The position numbers and the translations under genes were made by a program. The notes under the pieces were generated by a model that saw only the letters and a program-made list of their open reading frames with translations, searched no databases and was not told the origin of the DNA. From contig CP099841.1 in the NCBI GenBank assembly GCA_030062745.1, positions 5,216,423-5,280,422 on the forward strand: 64,000 nucleotides of DNA. The letters run 5' to 3'. This stretch comes from Capitulum mitella. Taxonomy: Eukaryota; Arthropoda; Thecostraca; Pollicipedomorpha; Pollicipedidae. Positions 13,336 to 24,400 of the stretch are shown here, one piece after another; position 1 is the first letter of the stretch; the number at the start of each line of letters is the position of its first letter.

Positions 13336-14989
13336 AATGATGCGTGAAAAAATACCTTAAGTTTCGTATATCTGCGTGTCTTATTTCTTCCCGGGGCCTC
13401 AGAAAACCGGAGGGGAATTTCATGAATCCCCTGGCCCGTCATAGATATTTTCCCAGAATCCATCGAGCCAAAGTCAATATCCCAATGCAGAAGGGCTGCG
13501 ATATTTTGAAACATGAACGGCTTATTCAGGACAACGAACGGAATGCGTGCTTCTTAGGTATGTGACATGTGTAGTCTGGATCATCGGGCTGAAATCAACG
13601 AAGAGTATCGTGTGGATACGTAACCAGTAAAATACTTTCAGTTTTCAACATCAGTCTCTTCACCTAAACCTTACTCATCCGTATTTTGTGTACATTGCTT
13701 TTTGTGTTCATGACATGTGGTAAAAAACCTACACACACAAAATGACTCACTGTCGTCAGCACTAACCCACCTTCAACCTTAAATGGTATAATCCATCTTC
13801 CACGTGTAGTGCATAAGCCGGAATCAGCTACAGAAAACTTAATTGGCAAATTTGATAGTTACTGTAAAGTAATTCCTCGAATGGCCAGACTGCGAAATAT
13901 TGGCCCATAGTGCCGGTGAGTAAACGGCTGACCATGCACATCAAAAGTTGGCATGCTGACCTTGCATGCCCTCATGTCGTCACTGCTGAGCAGCATGTGA
14001 AACCTGAATTGTTGATATGCTTTTTAAAAGGGATAGTCTTGAAAAATGACAACATTTCAGCAGTTATATATTATTTACGGTGTAATTTAGGATATGATTT
14101 ATGTATATAGATTTGTATTTTTATTTATTACACACAAGATCATTTATGATAATAGTTATTATTCCCAAACCATCTGCGTTACCGCAAATGGTTTGGATTA
14201 AAATAATCAAAAGACCGATCAGTATCCTTGCATAACACGAACGGCCTAGCCTTTTCATCGCAGGCCGAGGAAACCAAGAGGTAAAAGATATAATACCTAT
14301 GTCATTTTGCATTCGAGAAAAGCCCAAGCATTGACGTTTCGCATCATAAAGTGAAATTTCAGTAAAAGCGAGCCTGGCCAGGGCCGCTGTTTTTCCCAAA
14401 ACGTAGAGTATGCAACTGCAGTGCTGAAATCAATTCTTGTCATTGAATGCCATGGACCTAATATCACTTGCAGGAAGGTGAGATATGCTTGCATCCCGAC
14501 CTCACATTAAGGGTTACATTAATGGCTCCTTAAAGGTGCAAGAACCCAGGAACAGCCGTTCTTGACATACCAGATGGTGTCAGACGGCGCTCTCATTGCG
14601 GGGAAATAAGTGGTTTGAAGTATGTTGCTGGCTGTCACTGAGTGATGTTTGTTTTCATGTTCCAGACAGGGAGTCGTTAACTGCACTTTGAACAAGCCGG
14701 GAGCACTCCGTCTTCCCCAGTTTTGCAAAAAAATAGCATACGCCCTACACACGGTAAAGTTACGTCTCTGACAGAAATGTACTATTGCTGTATAAGGGAA
14801 TATCATTCGTGGTAGCTGAGCCTTTTGGAATTTCCCTCTGGCACGTTCAGTGACATTCTTCACTCATGGGTCAATCATGTTTGTCATTAAGCGGTAAATA
14901 TCAGTCCTTAGTCACTAGGCAGGCGTGATGTTCTTGAACGTGTGCTATAGATCACGTGACCTGAGTGCAACAGGGTGTAGGGACGAGGA

Positions 14990-15437
14990 ATTTTTGAGCC
15001 GCAACCTGCAGCGGCGGGCTCGACTCGGAAGCCAGGTCCGGCACCATTCCCTCTGTCCTGCCCGCAGATCGTTCAGGACGACATCGTCAACAACCCCAGG
15101 TCAGCAGCCGCCATGCGGGCTCCTCCCCTCCATCCTTCCGCCGCCGACAGGGCCCCTCGGTCAGATTACACTGGCGCCGCCGGCGCCGGTGCCTGCCCGG
15201 GAACAAACGCCAGACGCGGCCTGCATGTTTATTGAGCCGGCTGGACGACGTTGCCCCCCAGCCCAGCGACCCAGCGTCCCCCCCCCCTCCGGCCGCCCCA
15301 GCCGCCCCTGCCTTTTGGCTGCGGAGGTGGCACGCGCGACACGCCGCTGTCCTTTCCGTGGACGGCGGGCGGCGGATCTAACGTTCGCGCGCGGAGCGAG
15401 GAGGAAGACGCCGACACTGGCTGCTGAGGGCCGAATC
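14990..15437 (+). promoter_or_regulatory. CpG-rich 5' region of the membrane-protein gene
   Basis: A GC- and CpG-rich stretch directly upstream of the signal-peptide ATG, after AT-rich DNA. No TATA box is evident. Probable promoter and 5' UTR by position and composition. Confidence 0.45.
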
Positions 15438-15483
15438 ATGAAGGCCCTTGCGTTGCTGGTGTTGCTGGTGGGATCTGCCATTG
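15438..15483 (+). CDS. Membrane-protein gene exon 1: signal peptide
   Basis: Forty-six bases code for MKALALLVLLVGSAI plus the first base of a Gly codon, followed by a strong donor (G|GTGAGTG). The hydrophobic core and small residues near the end are typical of a cleaved signal peptide. It lies directly downstream of a CpG-rich stretch that probably contains the promoter. Confidence 0.7.
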
Positions 15484-18400
15484 GTGAGTGTGACAGAGCG
15501 GCAAAATGTCTTTTTGCACATCGCAGCATAAAGTCTAAAATTAGGCAGAACCCGAATGAAAATGATGCATAGTTTAGTATTGCCCGATGCATATGCCTCC
15601 AGCAAGCAAGAACAAAACATTGAACAAAGCTTTGTAGTCTTCGTATCAGTCTTCGTCCGTCCATCCAGGTTTATCGTTTTATCTCCCAGACCGCAGATGA
15701 CCAGTTCATATACGAGGTTGTGATAAATGTTTTGAAATTACAATTTGCCGCCAAATTTGGTGTATGCTGAGGTGTTTGGTACACTCGAGGCTGCGACAAC
15801 GTGAGCATATTCACAGTATGCGGAATTTATCAAAACAAACATTACCCTTCCTAGTCGACAGCAAATGACTTGTCCAGAGATAAACAGGCACAGGCGATAC
15901 GCGTTCTGGGTGTTGCGTTTGATACGAATAACCAGGGAGAGAAAGGTTTTGTGTTGTTTAAATTCTTCAGTGCCAAAAGTTTGGTGAATTAGATAACACG
16001 GCAGTTAATCGTTCTTAGCTTTTATTGATTTGACGTTGTCATGTGGTCGGAATTACTCAGAGCTAATTTACTCAGTGTCACAAGGTTTATTGCATTATGC
16101 AATACCGCAATTAACCTTACCTTTTATTGACTTTAACTCAGCATGCCAACGGGATTACTCTAACGATCTTTTTTTGGCACATTTAAAATTACAGATAATG
16201 TGAGTGATTAGTGGCTAAGACATATACCTTCTTTTATTCCTTGATGATTTTACTGTTTCCGCTAACTGAGTTTCACGAAGGAGTTCCAGTAATCAGCAAA
16301 TTGTTGCAGATTAGATCCGAGAAAGACCTAACGACAGACTCGTTCAGTTGAAACTAATACCTTTAGTGATGGCTCAGAAGAGGTACTGATGCATCTAAAA
16401 ATAGAAACCACGAATACCTAAGGCGCCCACGCAGCTATGAAAGCTTGAAAGGGCCCGAATAGTTGGGGTATCCTCGATAACGCAGCAAGAAGCGGGTGCT
16501 TTATGTAAAAACGTGTCATACAAGTATATTAGGCACTCAGTTACTCATCCTTAAAATCGTTTCCTGAAACCACCTAGATGAATTGTTCGCCAGTATATTT
16601 ATTTGTCAACTTCTTTAGCTGGATTACGGAACTTTGTGGGAATGTTCCACGTACATCCTGCTTTAAATATAGATTTCCTAGCTGTAGACCTGTGCTTTTT
16701 TTTATAATATGTCCCCTTCCTTTCCCTTGTCTGCGAAGAATCGTTGTCGGACTGTATCATTTTTGCGACTGTCGGATTGAATCATTGCTCCGGAATGTAG
16801 AATAATTTGATGCAATTTTTATATGCCATGCGAGCTGCAGCTGTTAATTTTGGATGTCATTTTCCGCTGCTGTTAGCTGGTGCAACTGAAGTGACGCAAT
16901 ACAGATAGCGCAAACCAGCAAACGTTGGAGAGAATGTTTGTTTCTTGGTCGATGGTTCAGAGATTGGCTTTGCTAATGTGAAAATGTGCATGATAATGTT
17001 TTTAAAACTTGCTTTTCGAAAAATGTTTAAAGGACTCGGAAGATGTAATTGATTAAAAGCTTCATTCTGCAGTCTTTCGCCGATACACAGATCTGTGCGG
17101 ACTAATGAACGCAAGCTTTTATTGTTTATTGTTCTGCACCCACTCGTGGCACCATGCTCACACGGAAGAATGTTGGAAATCGTTTCAGACCTTCGTAAAT
17201 GTAGATTTTTAGGCAAAATTACTATTACATATCGGTTTCTAAGACCGCAGATCTCAATTCAAATTAAGTGTTAAAGTGTAGCATTTCCTGTCACAGGATC
17301 ATGACAAATTTTTGGACATGAGATAAAATACCAAAGTGAGCATTGGCTGACCAAGCAGGCTCCAGATCACGGCCATGTCAGTTCTGATCTTATTATTTTT
17401 ATTTTGCGTGACGTATAGCGTATCGAGGCGAGTGTTCTGGGTTTTAAGTTTGACGCACCTGCGGTTTTCTCAGAGACATAAATCCTTCACAAACAATTTT
17501 CAAAACTGCCGGGTATGTTTGAGCCGTTGATGAAATCCTTAAGATAACGGAATAGCTCTTGAAGTTTTGGTGGACCAGCTTTACCTTTACCATTAATATT
17601 TAATAAAAATGTATTAGTTTTTCTTTCATCTTGGCATAAGACCAAAATAACTTAACATGATAATGCACCGTTCTGCGGCTTTTTCCTTCTGATGCAACGT
17701 GGCTCGTGACTTCCCGATAGCGCGGCTTTGCTCGCGGTCTGGACCGAGTGCGTTCCTGACCAGACCATGTGTAATGCCGGGCGGGCGGTAACTGACGTCT
17801 TTCCACCGCCTTTTACCGGGATTAAACCGGAGCTGAGGGGATCAGGAGAGCGCCCGGTCCGGAGCGGCGCACTTTCATTTCGTCCGCACGGAACGCGCCG
17901 CAAAAACAGGCAATTGCGCCTGATTCGTGGCCGTGTCAATCTGATCGGCGGCGTCACGCGAGCTGTTTAGCCGCCTCTGGCCGCGCCGGCCGTCCTCTCG
18001 CTGTCCGTTCCAGTCGAGAGCTCGAGTTTGTCCGGTTCGCGCCGGGTCCCTCCCGCTGCGGGATCGGTTCATGATCGTCCCTCCGTGAGGTCCGGCCGCG
18101 GGCGACAGCTCAGCTGGTCTGGTCAGGGTTTCTCACTCTGTCTGACTGGGTCAGAATCGCTACCTCTGTGTAGTCGTGCCGGTCTGATCATGACAATGCC
18201 ACGGAGCAGCCCGGCTCATGCTTGCCATTCTGTCATCGAGTATGTCTGAAATGTCGCCCGGCGTCTGGTGCAGAGAATACTCACACCGCGTTAGTTTTCA
18301 GCATCTGTTTTTGCTCGCCTGGCGTGAGGAAACGTAACTCTGCTGTCAGGGCCGCCCGGTGATTCCATGGCTGTGTAGGACGCTGCTGATCCTGAGCGTG

Positions 18401-21400
18401 CTCATCCAGACCAGACTTGCGGACGCTTGTTAGTCGGCCGACACATTTTTCTTGCAATGAGTGCGCCGGGCCCACATGTGGGCAAGGCGGCTGTCATTAA
18501 ACATTGCCTTTGGTGCTGAATTCGTTTGTCTTTGAAAAATGTGGCAGTAAAACCGCAAAACCTCGGCTGTTTATCTCGTTTCAGACCAAAATCAGCTCAT
18601 TCTTATGTTCCTTCTGTATTTGAACGCTTCTGTCTCGACTTGCTTCTGCACCGTGCCATGCCGATTTTACATGGCCGCCACTTTATATGCACCAGGAAAG
18701 GAGACCACAAAATGCTAGCGCAAAAGTGCTGGAGCTTGCTCATAGTGCATACTAAGCAGATGTCATGTGTTTTTATATTGGAATGTCCGCTGAAAATGTG
18801 TTGTTTCGATGACAACGTATTTAATGAAATAGCTCGAAGATGTTGCCGATTTCGAGGCGACTTGACGCGTCCTCAATACAAGCAGAAACATCAGCATTTG
18901 TAATGTTCTGTTGAAACTAAGCTAACCTGAACTGAAATGCTTGATGATAGGTAGCGTTTCTTAGCATTGATTTCCACTCCATCATTTGCTGTCGTAGCCT
19001 TCACGTTGACATCTGCTGGACTTACAGCCGACATGGAAGGCTTTGTTTAATGGCTGCCTCCCATTTTAGGCTCCGGTATTCAAAATCCTGGAATGACAGA
19101 TTTTCTCCTGGCTTGGCGCAGGTTTCCAACTACCTCTGGACGTTGAGCCTGATTTGCCACTCTCTGTGGACTTGGATTTGGACGCTAAGGAATACTGGGA
19201 GCTGATTCTGGACTGGCTTAAGACTCGTTTATCTCAGTCTGGTCCCGGAAAAGTTCTCATGACAAAAAGTAAGTGGGTTTTGAATAAGAATGCCTGCCAT
19301 GTCGTCACATTTGTCAGATACTCTCACAATGAGGATGTCATGGAGAAAGGACATGCATGCATTTTGGAGGACAATGCATTTTGCAACTGGGATGTCTTTG
19401 CCGAAGCTGTTAAAGTGGCCTTATCTGTGCGATAAAAGTAATATTAATCCCACCTGATTACACTGGAATCGCACTGATTCGTATTTCTCACGATGACAGC
19501 TAAAATTTGTTCGAATGGAATGCCGGTCATGGATGAACATTCCCAAGTGCCAGAGTTCGCTTTCTGGCGACAGTTTAGGAGCTCAATGCATGAATACTCT
19601 GTGCAGTCATGAATGCGCTTCACGAGAAGTCCGTGAGTCCGATGGAGCTGAGCCTTTACTGTGCTCAGTCTGCCTCTGAGTTTGTCTATCTGGACCCGCC
19701 GCTCCCCGGCGCGTGCACAGCGCGTTCCGTTGAAATAAACAGCGTGGCGGGCGTCTGGCAGTCATCAGGCGGTGCGGCCTGCCGTTCGGCTCTGAATAGC
19801 GCGCATTGTTTGCAGGAGGTGCTCGGGGCCGCTTGCGTGTCATCGTCTTTTGGGATTTTGTAATGCAATATGGGCACCGGAACAGTCACTGCCATTTGAT
19901 GTTATCGTTGTTTCTTGCTACTGCACGTAAGTGAAAGTATTTGAAGAAAATGGCAATTTTCCTCGAATACCGTTACTCCCACAAAAATATAATCAGGTCA
20001 GCAATCACTCGCGTGTCAGACTCTTTCTTTTTACAGTTACCTTCTCTAACCGTAGGTCATCTAACACAGCCGATGCAGGGGCACCAAACAGCTGTACGCT
20101 CCAGTTCTCGAGCATAAACCATGCAGAAACAGTCGCACTCCGTTGCCCGGCTCTTTTGACGCGTTCACGGTGTGCCAGATCTGAGATCAGATCCAGACTT
20201 GCGCGCCATCAGAAACAAATCGCCCATCAGAGCACAGCTGTCCGCCGCCGCCGGGTGGTGATCGACACGTGCGCCGCCGCGACGTCCAACGGTGCAAAGG
20301 GCGGAGCTGTCCAAAGGCCGACAGTGTCGAGGAGCCGCGGGTCCACCTCGCAACAGCCGGCGGAGACTCATCTGGAACGTGGGCTTGTCCTCAAGCTCAC
20401 CATCAAACTTTCGGTATTTCATGGTCGAGGAAATAAAAAGAAAGGCATCGGCGTCCAGAACTTTTGCAGAAATGCCTCCTATTCCTAGCCCTTTCACGGC
20501 TACATTTGTTTTGGATTCTCGCCATGGATGTATTTTCGTGACGCCTGTTATTGTCATCAGGACGCCACAACCGCGCGAGATCCATCCTGTCGGCGGCCGT
20601 CAGGCTCCCACCTGTTGTCATTAGGGTACGGCGGGGAACGGATCCGCGTTTTAGTCGTTCTACCCGCGATCCGCAGAGCGGTGGCGCGCCGGCGGTCGCG
20701 CGCCACCCAGTGGCGAGCGTCACGAACGCCGCAGGACGCCGGTCGGAGCGCCACGAACGCCACAGGACGCGCGCAGCAGGCGCCGCGGCACCGATTCTAC
20801 CCGCTCTCTGCCGTCGTCATTAAGGGTCATTAACGCCGGAGGTCCCGTTTGGAAATGAACCACCGGTCTCTTGTCCGTCTTCATTACGGTATTTATTTGC
20901 GCTTTTGCCGCTTAGGAAACAGTTACGAGGCTTTGCATCTGGGCTGATGTCCATGCATAATATTCCATCATTCACGTTAAATGTCATTAATTATCATGCT
21001 ATATGGACGTAGGGTATTTTAATTAAGCATTTAACTGAAGCACGTAATTGAAAATGCAAAGAAACGAGGGCACGCTGATAATGAAAAACTTTCAATCCGG
21101 TTGGCAGCCGAAATGTCCGACCACAATGTACCGGGTGTTTCAAAGAGAACGTCCACATTTTAGCTGTGTCAGAGAGGTGTGTATGACTCTCGTGAAAAAT
21201 TTTGTGAATCAAAAGCACGAGCGTGGGGCTTCCGTCTTGTATATGTTTTATCAGAACCAAGCATGGTGCTGCTAAACACAGGGATAAAACTCAAGTTGTC
21301 CGTTTATAACGGACAACAAAGTCTGTCCTTTCGACGCATTGTCGCTTCCGAATACTTTACAAAACCCGAAATGCACCTCACTGTAAGAAAATCCTTCGGG

Positions 21401-24400
21401 TGACCGAGGAATTCTTTCTGTTGGATTGCATTCACAACCTTTCCATGAAGCAAAGTGGCCGAAAAATGGCAGAAATGATGCAGCCAGCCTCATTAAGGTC
21501 AGGTCGGCTCTGGACAACAACCCTTCAAAGTCCGCCAGGAACATCGGCCAAGAAGTCGGAATTAGCTCCAGCTCAACCTGGCACATCCTTCGTGACATTC
21601 TCAAACTGACCCCCTACAAGATTACTGTTTTCCAGACGTCAGCTACAGTTGACAAGAAACTGCAACTCAGTTTCTGCAAGTGATTTCGTGGCAAATGCCG
21701 CGCCGATCCGGAGTTCCTGAATAACATCTGGTTCAGCGATGAGGCCCACTTCGACTTGGATGGGGTCGTCAGCACCCAGAACTGCAGGATCTGGGCGTCT
21801 GAGCGGCCGGATACAATGCGGGAGAGTCCTCTGCATGGCTCCAAGGTCACTGCCTGGAACAACAGCGCCAGAGGGATCATTGGACCCTTCTGGTTCACAA
21901 ACAAGGACGGCACCATGGACGCCATCACAAAGGAACGATTCACAAGGACTTTTGGCAAGTTCTGGGCTCAGCTAGAGAGACCACGACTATCACCCGGACC
22001 GTGTCTGGTTCAAACAAGACGGCGTCACCCCACACACGGCGAACATGAACCTAAAGAGGCTTAAGAGACATGTCAGAGCCCGTGCCGTCGGCCGGAAGAC
22101 ACTTCACCCCTGGCCTGCTCACTCACCGGGTCTGACCCCTCTAGACTTTCACTTGTGAAGTTTCCTGAAAAGCCGAATGTATCGGAATGCTCCAGAAGAC
22201 CTCTGATAACTTAAGAGAACCGTCACGTGTGAGAAGGGGCATATCACTTAAGAGACATGCCCCAAGACCATCGGAGAAGATGAGAGTGGAGCTAGGCGTT
22301 CAGCGGAACGGCATCCACCTAGACCATGTCCTGTAAATTTAGTATGTTTACCTTGTCTCCAAGTCTTTCATGCTGGCTAAAACTTTCACTCACGTTTTCT
22401 GATTCCAACAGTGTAATAAACTGGACTCTGCGATAAACAGTTTTGACTACAGGAGAAAGAAAATGCGGACATTGTTTAAAACACCCTGAAGTTTTTGGCC
22501 TGCAAGCATTTCTATGACCTACATATATGACAATGCTGAAAATAAAGTTTAAAGGCCTTTTACCGTCGTCAAAAAATATCAGAATTTTCATCAGATGGTG
22601 TCCATCGGTAAAAATTAGAGGAGGACGATAACGGAGGGCCATGAATCCTCTGTAACTCGAGAAGCTTAAGTTTCAGCTCAGTGGCGTGTCATCAAAGCGA
22701 AAGACTTAAAAGTGGCTTTTGCCCGCTCCATTAAAAACGTTCTTCAGTTGCCGACATGTCCGATGCCAACTGACTGGAACACACCCGTGTTGAGTGCAAG
22801 TCAATGTCAGTACAGAAAATGACATGCACATAACGACGAGCTGGGGCATGCATCGGTTTCTTTCTCGTGTATTTTGCCGCCTACTTCCCTTGACCTTTCA
22901 TTCCCAATGTTGTCGAGAAGACAGGTCCCCACTGCATAGACAGGGCGGCAGTAGAAATTGGCGCATTCAGGATGTATCAGGTTTGCTTCTCACTTGCTCT
23001 TTTTCACGGACGGCCTCATCGCCACGGCCGACAGGACCTGACCCCCAGCTCTGGCTTTTCAGGTCGGCAGACCACGACCAGGGGCCGCACGGCCGTCGGC
23101 ACCCGCAACTACATGACCGTCCGGCAGCCGGACACCAGCATGTCCGCCATCAGCGCCATGGCCAACCTGCTGTCGATGCGCGGCGTGACCATGCAGGTGA
23201 CAGAGGGGCTGCCAAAGAAGGACGGCGACGCCACCCGCCTCCCTCGCAGCTCCATTGTGGACGGCAGGAAGGTGGTCAACAACGACGTCACCTCGCAGAT
23301 CGCGGACATGATCGCCAGGCAGCTGCTGGACGCGGGCGTGACGGCCGAGGATCCTGGCCGACTTCATCGCCAACCAGACGCGCCGGACGCAGGACGTCGG
23401 AGACGAGCAGTTCCCGCACGACGACGGCGGCGCCGCCACCGGCGGGTCCGCCGACGCCGAGGTCTCCGAGTCGGGCGAGGTCGACGACGCCGACGGCGTG
23501 ACGGATGGGAGCGAACCGGCCGCCAACGGAGGAAAGGCGCCGGCGTCTCTCGCGTCGCCCCGCTACCCGAAGCTGCTTCGGGCGCCGGCACCGCCGCCGT
23601 CGCCCGGGGGCAGCGCCCCCGATGTCTTCGGCAACGGCACCGACTACTTCGAGTGGCTGGAGGAGATCTTGAAGGAGGTGAAGGACAGGATGGACAGAAG
23701 CGGAAGTACGGCAGATGGCACGGCCCTGGACGAGAGACCGAAACAGATGGATGGGAAATCGACCGATGACGACGTAGACCGGCCGAGTGACCCTGTAGGA
23801 GAGCAGGGCTTCGAAGCCTGGCAAGAGTCCGAAGATGAACATGGTGGTTTTGACAGCATTCCGAAAGCGGTGCCCATGATTGTCATGTCCGGAAATACTT
23901 ACATAAAGGATATTGGAAACTTCAGAAACATCTATTCTTACGGATCACTGCCTGTCAAGGTCAAGACCATCGAGCCGAATGGCAACGACTCCGGCTTGGA
24001 ACTCGATAAGTCTGAAACGGATGACAGCAACGCCTCCGAAAACAGCGGAAAGCCTCTCCAGGCACTACGCCTCGAGTCCAGTAAGAGGGACGGCAACTCA
24101 CGCAGGAGAGACTACATTAAATCCCGCAGGAGAAACGGTCGCAATGGCGGGACGGATCGTCCCGAATCCAGGAAAACGAGACGGCAACGCGCGTCAGAGG
24201 GACCACCTTCTGTCCAGCAGCGCGCGCAACAGCAAGGTGCACGGACACGACGATGGAGACACCACCACATATCACAGCGCGGTCCATGGCCATGACGACG
24301 GAGACAACAGTGGCGGTCCCATTCACGACGACGGAGATGATAAGGACGACGGTCCTGTCCATGGTCATGATGACGGAGACAGCGGCAGCAGTCATCCAGT

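Larger units (their letters stand above)
19269..23062 (+). other. Intron 2 of the membrane-protein gene, with a mariner insertion
   Basis: This 3.8-kb intron contains a CpG-rich block (about 20.15-20.85 kb) and the decayed mariner-type element at 21131-22488. Short open frames in the CpG-rich block on both strands have no recognisable products. Confidence 0.55.

Noticed and set aside
14925-15664. 215- and 167-codon frames over the CpG-rich 5' region
   Set aside because: GC-rich DNA lacks stops on both strands; the frames overlap the signal-peptide exon in other phases and have no recognisable domains.
19154-19435. 93-codon frame reading through exon 2
   Set aside because: It ignores a consensus donor at 19269 whose phase fits exon 3 exactly.
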